A stretch of 64,000 nt of DNA from Polyangium sp. 15x6 (GCF_029960785.1 NZ_JASBQE010000003.1:1-64000), one strand, 5' to 3'. Shown: positions 51,233-60,047, counted from the first letter of the stretch. Program-made: numbers and translations. Notes: generated from the letters alone by a model not told the origin.

Positions 51233-52185
51233 GCGTCCTCTTCCTTCTCGGCCTCGCCGTGCCCATGGCCGCGCGCACCACGGCGCGTGCCGGAGAAACC
51301 GGCGCGCCACGATACGAGCTCGGCCGCGATCGCGACGCCGATCTCCGCTGGAAGGCGCGCGCCCACGTCCACGCCGAGCGGCATGCGGACGCGCGCGATG
51401 TCTGCCGCCGAGACGCCCTTCGTTTCGAGCCGCGCGCGTGTCCTCGCCGCCTTCGCGCGGCTCCCGACGCCCCCGACGAACCCGAATCCGGCGCCGAGGG
51501 CCCACTCGATCGCAGCCTGATCGAGCTGGTGATCGTGCGTCATGACGAGCGCGGCGGCGCGGGCGAGATCCGCGGGGAGCGAGGCGCGGACCTCGGGGTC
51601 GTCGTGATCGGCCTGGAAGAGGCGCAAGCGAGGCGCGTCCGCGCCGTTCGGGCCGGCGGACGGTCGCGGCAAACGCGCGGGATCGGCCGCGACCTCCCGC
51701 GCGTCGCAGAGCGTCACGCCGAACCCGAGCGAGGCGAGCAGGGGCGCGAGGTAGACGCCGACGTGGCCGGCGCCGACGACGAGCACCGAGAGGTCGGGGG
51801 AGAGGGGCTCGATCAGGATCTCGGCGGAGCCGCCGCAACACATGCCGAGCGAGGGCCCGAGGCGGAAGGTGTCGACGCGCGGAGCAGGCGCGTCCGCGGT
51901 GAGTGCCGCAGCCATCGCGGCGAGGACCGCGCGCTCGACCGCGCCGCCCCCGACGGTCCCGATCGCGGCGCCGGAGGGGAAGAGGGCGAGCTTCTGCCCG
52001 GGCGTGCAAGGCGCCGAGCCTTGCCGGGCGATCACCGTGGCGACGACGACGCGTTCGCCTCGCTCGAGCGCATCGAGCGCGGCCCGCAGCACCTCGGGCG
52101 GAGGTGCTGTGCGAGGGATGACCGTGGATACGTCGAGCACCGGATGCGCCGAGTGTAGCGGCGGAATCGTGGTCGGGAAAGGCAT
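51229..52185 (-). CDS. XdhC/CoxI-family cofactor insertion protein
   Basis: The 318-residue product begins at ATG 52185. The N-terminal XdhC domain has VVVATVIARQGSAPCTPGQK and GTVGGGAVERAVLAAMAAAL; the C-terminal Rossmann part has VLVVGAGHVGVYLAPLLASL and GFGFVGGVGSRAKAARTRAR. These chaperones deliver and sulphurate the molybdenum cofactor of xanthine dehydrogenase-type enzymes. It starts the minus-strand run and is divergent from the gene at 52295 with a 109-base spacer. A His/Gly-rich tail (GARGHGHGEAEKEEDA) may bind metal. Confidence 0.92.
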   Translation of the reverse strand: MPFPTTIPPLHSAHPVLDVSTVIPRTAPPPEVLRAALDALERGERVVVATVIARQGSAPCTPGQKLALFPSGAAIGTVGGGAVERAVLAAMAAALTADAPAPRVDTFRLGPSLGMCCGGSAEILIEPLSPDLSVLVVGAGHVGVYLAPLLASLGFGVTLCDAREVAADPARLPRPSAGPNGADAPRLRLFQADHDDPEVRASLPADLARAAALVMTHDHQLDQAAIEWALGAGFGFVGGVGSRAKAARTRARLETKGVSAADIARVRMPLGVDVGARLPAEIGVAIAAELVSWRAGFSGTRRGARGHGHGEAEKEEDA

Positions 52186-52294
52186 CCCGCGGCAGAGGCA
52201 GTGGCGAAAGAGCCCGCGCGCCGTATCCTCGCGCCGTGGACGAACGGCGAGTCGAGGCGGCGCGCGGCGCACGCAGGGCGAACGAGGCCAGGAC

Positions 52295-54016
52295 ATGACG
52301 GCGCGCAGAGCCCCGGATTTCCGTCTGGAAGAGGCGATCCGCGACCCCGGCTTCTCGCCGCGCCGGAGCGACGCGGCCGCGCTGGTCGAGCTCGTCGCGG
52401 AGGAAGGGGAGCGCACGGACGACGCGGAACGATCGCTGCTGCGCCTCGGCGTGGAGGCTGCTCGCGTCGCGATCGAGCGCGCGCGCACGGCCGAGGCGAA
52501 ACCACGCGCGCGGCTCGTCGCGTTCGTGGGGAAAGTCGCGGCCGAGCATGCCGAGCCCGAGCTGTCGGTTTTTCTGATCGGCGCGCTCGGCGACGCGGAT
52601 CCGCGGACGCGCCGCTTCGCCGCGAACGCGCTCGGTAAGCTTCGCGGGCCCGAGGTGGCTGCCGCGCTCGCGGCTGCGCTCGCCGCGGAGAACGATGCGC
52701 CCGCGCGGCGCGCGATGGCCGCGGCGCTCGGCAAGACGGGCGGCGACGAAGCTGCTCGCGCGCTCCGCGAGCTCGACACGGGCAGCGACGAGCTCCTCGC
52801 GCGCGCCACGGCGAAGGCCTCGCTCATGGCGCAGAGGACCGCCGGCCGCGAGGTCCCCTCGACCTTCGAGGTCCACAAGCCCGCGCCCTCGCCCGTGCCC
52901 GTCGCGCTCCACTGCCGCGCGGGCCTCGCGCCGATCCTGCGCGACGAGATCGACGTCCGGCTCGCGCCACGCCTCGCGCCGGACGGCCGCGAGGATCGCG
53001 TCCTCGCCACGCTCGTCGGCCCGCCCGAGCGCCTCTTCGACGCGAGGACCATGCTCTTCTTCGGCTTCCCGCTCCCGCCCGTGCCGCTCGATCCCGCGGG
53101 CGACATCGCCGAGGCCCTCGCGCGCTCGCTCACGTCGCCCGAGGCTCTCCGTTTGCTCGAACATTTCACGACCGGCCCCATCCGCTTCCGGATCGCCTGG
53201 GCCGGCGGCGGCAAGCGCCGCGCGAGCACGTGGCGCGCGGCCGAGGCGATCGCCGCGGCGAACCCGAAGCTCGTCAACGACCCGACCGAGAGCACCTGGG
53301 AGGCGCTCGTGCACGAGCTTCCCGATCGCCACGCGATCGAGGTCGAGCTCTGCCCGCGCGTCGAGGATCCACGCTTCACCTACCGCGAGCGCGACGTGCC
53401 CGCGGCCTCGCACCCGACGATCGCCGCCGCGCTCGTGCGGGTCGCGGGCGTCCACGCCGACGACGTCGTCTGGGATCCCTTCGTCGGTTCGGGTACCGAG
53501 CTCTGCGAGCGCGTGCTCGCCGGCCCGTACGCGCGCTTGCTCGGCACGGACATGGCTCCCGCCGCGCTCGAAGCGGCCCGCCAGAACCTCGCGGCCGTCG
53601 GCATCGAGGACGCCGTGCTCGCACGGGGGGACGCCCTCTCGTTCGTGCCGCGCGGCGCGCCGCCGACGGTCGTCCTGACGAACCCGCCGATGGGACGGCG
53701 CGTTTTGCGCGGGATCGATCTGCACGAGTTCTTCGATCGGTTCCTCGCGCACGTCGCGGAGGTCCTGGAGCCGGGAGGCCGGATCGCGTGGATCTCGCCG
53801 CTGCCCGCGCAAAGCGCCCGCGCCGCGCGGGAGCTCGGGCTCGAACGAGCGTTCGTGCAGCGCCTCGACATGGGCGGCTTCGACGCGGAGCTCCAGCTCC
53901 TGATCAACCGGCGACGGAGAAACGAGCGCGACTTCGGCCGCGGCTCGGGCTCCTCGCGCGAGCCCACGTGCGCGCCGGAGCGACGGGGCCGGCCCCGCGC
54001 GCCGGGCCGGCGATGA
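52295..54016 (+). CDS. HEAT-repeat/RlmL-type RNA methyltransferase fusion
   Basis: The 573-residue product starts at ATG 52295. Residues about 20-190 are HEAT-like helices (SVFLIGALGDADPRTRRFAA, RRAMAAALGKTGGDEAARAL). The C-terminal half is a class I methyltransferase of the UPF0020/RlmL group: DDVVWDPFVGSGTELCERVL (SAM motif), LGTDMAPAALEAARQNLAAV and VVLTNPPMGRRVLRG (the NPP motif of base N-methyltransferases). Between them is a THUMP-like region (VALHCRAGLAPILRDEIDVR). The usual enzyme methylates 23S rRNA guanine; the HEAT part is unusual. The basic tail may bind RNA. Confidence 0.82.
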   Translation: MTARRAPDFRLEEAIRDPGFSPRRSDAAALVELVAEEGERTDDAERSLLRLGVEAARVAIERARTAEAKPRARLVAFVGKVAAEHAEPELSVFLIGALGDADPRTRRFAANALGKLRGPEVAAALAAALAAENDAPARRAMAAALGKTGGDEAARALRELDTGSDELLARATAKASLMAQRTAGREVPSTFEVHKPAPSPVPVALHCRAGLAPILRDEIDVRLAPRLAPDGREDRVLATLVGPPERLFDARTMLFFGFPLPPVPLDPAGDIAEALARSLTSPEALRLLEHFTTGPIRFRIAWAGGGKRRASTWRAAEAIAAANPKLVNDPTESTWEALVHELPDRHAIEVELCPRVEDPRFTYRERDVPAASHPTIAAALVRVAGVHADDVVWDPFVGSGTELCERVLAGPYARLLGTDMAPAALEAARQNLAAVGIEDAVLARGDALSFVPRGAPPTVVLTNPPMGRRVLRGIDLHEFFDRFLAHVAEVLEPGGRIAWISPLPAQSARAARELGLERAFVQRLDMGGFDAELQLLINRRRRNERDFGRGSGSSREPTCAPERRGRPRAPGRR

Positions 54017-55924
54017 TCACTTCTTCAGCAGCGTGAAGTAAACGGTGGCGCCCACGGCGAGCAGCACGAGCGCGATGAGCGCGCCGAGCAGCAAGCCCTT
54101 CGCGGTGCTCGGCGGCGCCGGCTGCATCACGACCGGCGGAGGCGGCGTGACGCGAGGCGAAGGCGCGCTCTCCCGCGCGAGCGCCGGAGGCGGCGTGACG
54201 CGGGGCGAAGGCGCGCTCTCCCGCGCGACGGCGTACGGCGAAGGCGCGCTCTCCCGCGCGACGGCGAACGGCGAAGGCGCGCTCTCCCGTGCGACGGCGA
54301 ACGGCGAAGGCGCGCTCTCCCGCGCGACGGCGTACGGCGAAGGCGCGCTCTCCCGTGCGACGGCGAACGGCGAAGGCTGAGGCATCGCAGAGGCGCGCAT
54401 CGCTTGCTCGGGCGAGAGCGGCGGCCGCTCGTCGGAGACGCTCGCGAAGAGATCCGGCAGCGCGTTCATCGGCGGCTGCGGCTGCGGCGCGAGGTCGGCG
54501 AGGTTCGCGGGGAGCGACGTCGACGAGCTCTCCTCGGGCAGCACCATCGTCGGCTCGGGCGCGCGCATGTCGGGCGCCGGCACGGGCACGGGCGCGGGGC
54601 CCTGCGCAGGCGGCGGCTCCGGCACCTCGCGCATCACCGTCGCCTCGTCGTCGATGGCGTGTGGCACCGGCGGCGTGGGTTCGTCGCGGATCTCCGGTCC
54701 CGTGGCAGCCGCGGCGACCTCGGCCGAGATCGGGTTCACGGGCGTCGCGCGATCGGCCTCTGCGCCGTCGTCTTGCTTCGTCTGCCTCAGCAGCTCGAGA
54801 GGCGCCTCGCGCATCACCGTGGCGTCTTCGTCGTCGCCGTCGTCGATGACCGCCTCGCGGGAGATGCCGCCCACCGGCGGCGCGAGCGGCGCCTTCGCGA
54901 CTGCGGCCGGCGCAGCGGGCTGCGCGGGACGCACGCCGGCGGCAGGTCGCGCTGCCGCACGCGCAGCAGGGCCACCGGCCGCGCGCCCCATCATGCCGAA
55001 CCCTGTGCCCGGCTGTGGCCCGACCGGACGCACGCCGGCCGACGCAGGCCCGTTCCCGGATGCCGGCGCGACTCCGGCGGGCGCGACGTTCGGCGCGGAC
55101 GGCGCCGGCTTTCGTGCCGGCACCATCGGGATCTTCATGAGCGACGTCTTCGCGTTCTCGTCGTCGTCTTCCAGCAGATCGTGCGCCTTCGGCAGCGGCG
55201 CGCCGGGCACCGTGGCGGCCGCGAGCGCGCTGACCGCCGGCATGTTGGGCACCGTCTGCGCTGTCGTCCGCGAGGACGACGCGGGGCCGGCCTCGCGCTT
55301 CGCCATGGCCGCGCGGACCGCTTGCACGTTGGGCACCGCGCGCATGACCGTGCGCGCCTCGTCGTCGTCCTCTTCGAGCTCCGCATCGACGAGCGCCGGC
55401 AGATCCTTCACCGTCGGATCCGGGTGCCACGACTCGAGCGCCTGCCGGAGCGCGGTGATCGTCGAGGCGCGGCGCGTCGCATCGCGCTCGAGTGCGGCAT
55501 CGAGGATGTGTTGCAGGTCGTCGTCGCCGACGTCGAACGTCGAGAGCGGCGCGGGGGACGCCGACACGACCTTCTGCCGGATGCTGTCCTCGTCGCTCGC
55601 GTGGAAGGGGCTCGTGCCCGTGAGGAGCGTGTAGAGCGTCGCGGCCGCGGCCCACGTGTCGTCGGCGAGCGCCTTGGTCCCTTTGAGGATCCGCTCCGGC
55701 GAGTGGAAGTCGATGCGGTTCGGCGCGGAGGTGCTGGCGACGAGCATCCCGATCGAGGTGCGCGGCACGGCCGCCGTCTTGACGGACGCGGGCGACACGC
55801 CGCCGTGCGACTGCCCCCGTGAATGCAGCGCCTCGAGCTTCTTCGTGAGCCGGATGATCCAGCCGACGGCGTCGAGCTCGTTCAACGGGCCGTCACGTGC
55901 AATCCGATCCGCAAGCGTTTCCAC
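54017..55924 (-). CDS. C-lobe-only pseudokinase with tail anchor
   Basis: The 635-residue product starts at GTG 55924 behind GAGGA. It begins with kinase C-lobe sequence (SVETLADRIARDGPLNELDA-like region to ALHSRGQSHGGVSPASV), so the N-lobe, the ATP Lys and the P-loop are missing. The HRD loop reads SHGGVSPAS, and DFG is lost, but HSPERILKG and DDTWAAAATLYTLLTGTSPF keep the APE and subdomain IX fold. A 400-residue Pro/Ala/Glu-rich tail with acidic EEDDDEARTV-type repeats and five copies of an 11-residue SPFAVARESAP unit leads to a C-terminal membrane span (GLLLGALIALVLLAVGATVY). It cannot be catalytic; it is likely a scaffold. Confidence 0.8.
   Translation of the reverse strand: METLADRIARDGPLNELDAVGWIIRLTKKLEALHSRGQSHGGVSPASVKTAAVPRTSIGMLVASTSAPNRIDFHSPERILKGTKALADDTWAAAATLYTLLTGTSPFHASDEDSIRQKVVSASPAPLSTFDVGDDDLQHILDAALERDATRRASTITALRQALESWHPDPTVKDLPALVDAELEEDDDEARTVMRAVPNVQAVRAAMAKREAGPASSSRTTAQTVPNMPAVSALAAATVPGAPLPKAHDLLEDDDENAKTSLMKIPMVPARKPAPSAPNVAPAGVAPASGNGPASAGVRPVGPQPGTGFGMMGRAAGGPAARAAARPAAGVRPAQPAAPAAVAKAPLAPPVGGISREAVIDDGDDEDATVMREAPLELLRQTKQDDGAEADRATPVNPISAEVAAAATGPEIRDEPTPPVPHAIDDEATVMREVPEPPPAQGPAPVPVPAPDMRAPEPTMVLPEESSSTSLPANLADLAPQPQPPMNALPDLFASVSDERPPLSPEQAMRASAMPQPSPFAVARESAPSPYAVARESAPSPFAVARESAPSPFAVARESAPSPYAVARESAPSPRVTPPPALARESAPSPRVTPPPPVVMQPAPPSTAKGLLLGALIALVLLAVGATVYFTLLKK
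54204..54380 (-). repeat. 33-bp coding tandem repeat in pseudokinase tail
   Basis: Units begin at 54204, 54237, 54270, 54303, 54336 and a partial one at 54369, spaced exactly 33 bases and encoding the 11-residue unit SPFAVARESAP or its Tyr variant on the minus strand. The near-identity at DNA level shows recent expansion. Proline- and charge-rich repeats of this type often serve as flexible or phosphorylatable linkers. Confidence 0.88.
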
Positions 55925-56012
55925 CGATATCCTCAGCCTAGTTGCCGGAGCGACCCGTCGTCTACGACGACGCTCGTTCGCTCGTGGGAAAATCTGCTAG
56001 GTTCGCCGCGTC

Positions 56013-56258
56013 ATGGGTCGGAGTGGTCGCTTTCCTCGATCGACATGGCCCACGTGGCTTCTTCCGCTTGCCCTGCTCGGGTGCCAGCGCGAGCTCGACA
56101 TGGCCAAGCATTACGACGATCGCAACGCGGCCACAACGATCCGCTACATCGGCGTTCGCGAAGCGACCCGGCAGTACCCGGATTACGGCGTCATCCAAAG
56201 CACGATCCTCACGGGCGATGCTGGAAGCGGCGCGAAGAAGGAAGGGCGCGCTCCGTGA
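56013..56258 (+). CDS. Short lipoprotein, 81 residues
   Basis: ATG 56013 opens an 81-residue frame with a basic start, a hydrophobic stretch and LALLGC (Cys24), a usable lipobox. The rest reads QRELDMAKHYDDRNAATTIR and so on with no known motif. It is coupled by a GTGA overlap to the next lipoprotein gene, which supports translation. Function unknown. Confidence 0.62.
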   Translation: MGRSGRFPRSTWPTWLLPLALLGCQRELDMAKHYDDRNAATTIRYIGVREATRQYPDYGVIQSTILTGDAGSGAKKEGRAP

Positions 56259-57031
56259 GACGCGTGCTCGTGTCTGCCGTCCTCGCGAGCGGGCTCTTCG
56301 GCTGCGCCTCGCCACAACGGCTCGCGGCGGAGCTCGTCGCCGCGGCGACCCCGGGGCACCTCAGGCCCGTCGTCGCGTGCTGGGAAAAGGAGTACGAGGC
56401 CTCCGGCTTCGAGGGCGAGTACATGGCCACGATCGACCTCGAAATCTCGAGCTCCGAGGTCATCGAGAGCGCCCGCGTCACCGCGCTCGAACCGACGGGC
56501 GAGAGCCGGAGCGAGCTCGACACCGGCCCGTTCCGCGCGTGCCTGGAGAAGGCCTTCGTCGGGATCGAGCTGCCGAGCGAGGAGGACGCCGACGGGCCCG
56601 GGTACAGCTCGATCGTCGGAGCCTCGGTGCGCAACTACAAGATCGCGTTCCTCGGCGATCAGGACGAGCGCCGCAAGCGCGCCGGAGGCCGGCAGGCGCA
56701 CGTGCTCATCGGCCCGCGCGCCGATCGATGCCAGGGCCTCTACGTCTACCATCCGCCGCGCGACACCTCCGCGCTCTTCACCGAGATCGCGCTCGGCAAG
56801 GCGCGAGCCGAGAGCGCGCGGGGCAAGGATCGCGACCAGCACGCGCGCGAGCTGCAGAAGACGTACGACCTCCAGCTCGAGCTCGCCGCGCGGCTCCGCG
56901 CCGATCTCGCCGACACCTCGCTCCCGCCCGTGAACCGGAAGCGCCTCACCGAGGCGCTCGATACGGCCCGAACGGAGGCGCGCGCGACCGGGGCGGCCAT
57001 CGGCTGCAAGCCCTTCGAAGACCCTCGCTAA
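56255..57031 (+). CDS. Lipoprotein, unknown function
   Basis: The GTG at 56255 overlaps the stop of the preceding gene. The 258-residue product has lipobox GLFGC (Cys17) and a soluble domain with GHLRPVVACWEKEYEASGFE, EYMATIDLEISSSEVIESAR and FRACLEKAFVGIELPSEEDA, which resembles the TonB-C-like or AgmX/PglI-type outer domain seen in myxobacterial lipoproteins. The C-terminus is a helical region (RELQKTYDLQLELAARLRAD). Together with the short lipoprotein upstream it may form an envelope pair. Confidence 0.74.
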   Translation: MRRVLVSAVLASGLFGCASPQRLAAELVAAATPGHLRPVVACWEKEYEASGFEGEYMATIDLEISSSEVIESARVTALEPTGESRSELDTGPFRACLEKAFVGIELPSEEDADGPGYSSIVGASVRNYKIAFLGDQDERRKRAGGRQAHVLIGPRADRCQGLYVYHPPRDTSALFTEIALGKARAESARGKDRDQHARELQKTYDLQLELAARLRADLADTSLPPVNRKRLTEALDTARTEARATGAAIGCKPFEDPR

Positions 57032-57094
57032 CCGTCGGAAAAAGCTAGCGTCCGCCCGCTTCCGGCCCCATCACAAGGGTGAGGGGGAACCCAT

Positions 57095-58054
57095 ATGACG
57101 GTGACAAGGGCAGATCTCGAGCGTTGCCTCGACCTCGCGAAGAGCTCGGTCGTCGAGCCGCGCATGGGCCTGTTCGGCCCCACGAGCCGAACCTGGCACA
57201 TCGCGCGCGAGGGCGTCGTCTTCCTCGCCGGCGGCGCGGCCGCGCTCCAGCAGCTCGCGCATCCGTTCGTCGCGTACGGCGTCGCCGAGCATTCGGTCAC
57301 GCGCGAGGACACCTTCGGCCGCTTCCTGCGCACGTTCGAGAACGTCTACGCGATGATCTTCGGCCCGCTCGATCGCGCCATCCGATCGGCGCGGGCGGTG
57401 CACACGATCCACGAGCGCGTGACCGGCGTGATCACCGAAACCGCCGGCACCTGGTCCGCGGGCACGCGTTACAAGGCGAACGACGAGGGCGCGCTGCGCT
57501 GGGTCTTCACGACCTTGATCATCAACGCGGTGCGCGCCTACGAGCTCGTCATCGATCCGCTCGAGGAGCACGAGAAGGACGAGTATTACGCGGAATCGCG
57601 TCGCTTCGCGCTCCTCTTCGGGCTCGAAGAGGAGGACCTGCCGGACTCCTACGCCGCGTTCGAGCGCTCCTTCGACGACACGATTCGCTCGGGCTCGATC
57701 GTCGTCACTGCGCCCGCGCGCGAGCTCGCGGAGTACCTTCTCGCGCCGCCGCACCCCGCGCTCGGCCTCGCGTGGCGCTGGTACACGATGATGACCGCGT
57801 CGCTCTTGCCCGAGGCGCTGCGCGAAGGGTTCGGCCTGCCGTTCGGGCCTCGCGAGCACGCGCGTGTCGACGCCTCGATCCACGCGATCCGCCGCGCCTA
57901 TCCTCGCATCCCCGCCCGGGTCCGCCACGTTCCCGCGTACACCGCGGCCGAGCGTCGCCTCGCGTCGGGCGAAAACTACGTCCGCGAGCCCGACACGGGC
58001 CGCCCCTTCTTGCTCAAGCTTCTTTTGCGCATGAGCCGCGCCGCTGTCCTTTGA
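57095..58054 (+). CDS. MpaB/Lcp-family (DUF2236) protein
   Basis: The 319-residue product has the PF09995 pattern: an N-terminal AREGVVFLAGGAAALQQLAH with His, then PFVAYGVAEHSVTRED, TFGRFLRTFENVYAMIFG, IRSARAVHTIHERVTG (RxxHxxH-like) and EYYAESRRFALLFGL. Members include rubber oxygenase Lcp (haem b) and fungal MpaB, acting as oxygenases or dehydratases. His residues for haem binding appear conserved, although I cannot prove haem. No signal peptide. ATG 57095 follows GAGGGGGAA. Confidence 0.85.
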   Translation: MTVTRADLERCLDLAKSSVVEPRMGLFGPTSRTWHIAREGVVFLAGGAAALQQLAHPFVAYGVAEHSVTREDTFGRFLRTFENVYAMIFGPLDRAIRSARAVHTIHERVTGVITETAGTWSAGTRYKANDEGALRWVFTTLIINAVRAYELVIDPLEEHEKDEYYAESRRFALLFGLEEEDLPDSYAAFERSFDDTIRSGSIVVTAPARELAEYLLAPPHPALGLAWRWYTMMTASLLPEALREGFGLPFGPREHARVDASIHAIRRAYPRIPARVRHVPAYTAAERRLASGENYVREPDTGRPFLLKLLLRMSRAAVL

Positions 58055-58057
58055 GCG

Positions 58058-59965
58058 CTAACCACGCGCCGGTCGCCTTCGCTCCTTGAACCAGGCGCGC
58101 ACCTTTCGCATCCGCGAGAGCTGCTTCCACGGCGCCCGCATCTTGCACGTGGACGCCTCGTCCGTGCCTTCCTTCGCGCCCCAGCGCACCTCGGGACAGT
58201 CGTTCGGGTTGTATCCGACCTCCAGCAGCTCCGCCCGCGAAACCACGTCCGCGAGCGAGAGCGAGAACGACGACCCATCACTCCGCACGTACGTAAAACG
58301 CCGTGTTTCGAGCTCCTGCGCCAGCGTCGCGTCGAGCTCCGCGCGCACCTCGGCCGCCGCCTTCCCCGGCGGCATCGCGTACCGCTCCGGCCTTCGCTCG
58401 ACGCGCGCCGGCAGCGCGCGGGCCACGTCGATCGCCACGAGCAGGCGGAGATCGCGCGACGGCGTGGAAAAGTCCTCCCACGGCCCCACCGTCTCGAAGA
58501 TGCTCGCGCCGTCGGGCATCTCCACCGACTTTCCGCCGCCTTGCCGGTATTTTCGCCCGTTCTCCACGGACACGACGCGCCCCTTCACCTGCTCTTCCAG
58601 CGCGTCGATCATCTCGATCAGCGCGCGCTTCGGATCGAGCGGCAACGGCGAGAGCACGTCGTCCACGCGATCGTAAAACCCCTCCACGCCGTGCTCGTAC
58701 TGCTCCATCGCGTGGTCGCCGTGGTCCGGATGCGCGGCGATCTCCTGATTCGACAGCGGGCGCAGCGCCCCGCGCTCGATCACGAGCGGCCGGAACCGCT
58801 TGAAGCCCGGGCTCCCGAGCGAAGGATCGAGCGCGAAAAGGAAGTTTCCGCGCCAGTACCGCCGCCGCGCCACCGTCCCATCCGGCTGCCCGTCCACCGC
58901 GAGCAGCATCCCCGCGCGCTCGCTCGTCTGCGGCACCCGCTTCACCACGACGAGCACGTGCCCGTACGGATCCGCGTAGATCGTCCCCGGCCGGAGCGCT
59001 CGTTCGTCGAGACGAACCGGATAAAAGTCCGTCTCGTCGTCGTCGCCCGCGGTCCGTCCCGTCCCCGAGTGCACCGTGTCCGCCAGCGTCGTCCGCACGA
59101 ACTCCGCGAAGCCCGCCATCGGATCGGTGCGCACGTGCCGCGGCCATTCGAGGCTCGATCGAGGCCGCTTGCAGAACGGCGCCCGGCCGCCGCCGCCGCG
59201 CGTGCATGACGAGTATGCGAACGGGAGCTGCATTTTGAACGCAAAATAAGCCCGCAGCGCGTACGGCAGATCCGCGCAGTCCGGATCGAGCACCGGCGCG
59301 TCCGGCCCTGCGTCGTCCTCGCCGCGGCCGAGGTGATCGTGCAGCAGGTTCCGCTTCGGATCGCGGATCGCCTCGTGCAGCGCCGGGAACGTGAGCGGCT
59401 CGCCGAGCGGCGCGTCGAAGAGTGCCTCGATCCACGCCGCATACAGGTTCTCCGTCGCCTTCTCCCACGCCGCGGAGATCGGCCACATCCCGCGCGAGGC
59501 GCGCGGCGGCTCGTCCGCGTCGTCGATCGTCACGTCCTTGCACGCGCGCGCCGCCTGCGCCTCCGCGAGCACCACGCGCAGCGTCCCCGCCTCGGGCGCG
59601 GGCACGGTCACGTTCCAGAAGTACGGCCCTGCGCCGCGCCGCTCGTCCGCGCGAACGACCGTTTTTCCGCTCCCATCCTGGACGACGAGCGCCCCCGCGC
59701 TCGCAACGTCTGCGACCGCGATGATCCGCAGCGGCGTCCCGGGGCGCGGCTTGCGTGGCGAGACGAAGAGCGCGAACGCGGGCGAATCCGCGCACGTCTC
59801 GATCACCGGCGGTGGATCGTTCGTCGGGACGAACGCCGCGGCGGAGGCTTTGGGCAGCGCCGTCACGGCGAGCCCGCGGGCTGCCGTGATCGGCGAGGCG
59901 CGCCCACCGGGCTCACCACAACCGGCGAGCGCCGCGAGCACGACGAAGGCCCCAAGCCGCAGCAT
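58058..59965 (-). CDS. Papain-like cysteine peptidase-type lipoprotein
   Basis: The 635-residue lipoprotein starts at ATG 59965 (GTG 59974 also open) with lipobox AALAGC (Cys16). A beta domain follows (FALFVSPRKPRPGTPLRIIA, YFWNVTVPAPEAGTLRVVLA). In the middle, DPDCADLPYALRAYFAFKMQ places a Cys at the start of a helix and IYADPYGHVLVVVKRVPQ places a His in a strand, the layout of transglutaminase/papain-like peptidases. The C-terminal third is acidic-basic helical. It should act in the periplasm on peptidoglycan or protein. The catalytic assignment is tentative. Confidence 0.72.
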   Translation of the reverse strand: MLRLGAFVVLAALAGCGEPGGRASPITAARGLAVTALPKASAAAFVPTNDPPPVIETCADSPAFALFVSPRKPRPGTPLRIIAVADVASAGALVVQDGSGKTVVRADERRGAGPYFWNVTVPAPEAGTLRVVLAEAQAARACKDVTIDDADEPPRASRGMWPISAAWEKATENLYAAWIEALFDAPLGEPLTFPALHEAIRDPKRNLLHDHLGRGEDDAGPDAPVLDPDCADLPYALRAYFAFKMQLPFAYSSCTRGGGGRAPFCKRPRSSLEWPRHVRTDPMAGFAEFVRTTLADTVHSGTGRTAGDDDETDFYPVRLDERALRPGTIYADPYGHVLVVVKRVPQTSERAGMLLAVDGQPDGTVARRRYWRGNFLFALDPSLGSPGFKRFRPLVIERGALRPLSNQEIAAHPDHGDHAMEQYEHGVEGFYDRVDDVLSPLPLDPKRALIEMIDALEEQVKGRVVSVENGRKYRQGGGKSVEMPDGASIFETVGPWEDFSTPSRDLRLLVAIDVARALPARVERRPERYAMPPGKAAAEVRAELDATLAQELETRRFTYVRSDGSSFSLSLADVVSRAELLEVGYNPNDCPEVRWGAKEGTDEASTCKMRAPWKQLSRMRKVRAWFKERRRPARG

Positions 59966-60004
59966 GGCCGACACTTACCGCGGCGGAAAGCCGGGAAGCA
60001 ATAA

Positions 60005-60038
60005 CCTCGAACATCGTTCGACCGAACGATGTTCGAGG
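60005..60038. repeat. 16-bp-stem palindrome in the spacer at 60 kb
   Basis: CCTCGAACATCGTTCG at 60005-60020 pairs perfectly with the 16 bases at 60023-60038 around a two-base centre. It lies in the 157-base gap between minus-strand genes and could be a terminator, an attachment-like site or part of the repeat that follows. No T tract is present. Confidence 0.7.
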
Positions 60039-60047
60039 AGATCGCGA

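Noticed and set aside
51842-52294. Long plus-strand start for the HEAT/methyltransferase gene
   Set aside because: It would overlap the divergent XdhC-like gene for over 300 bases; ATG 52295 begins a sensible protein.
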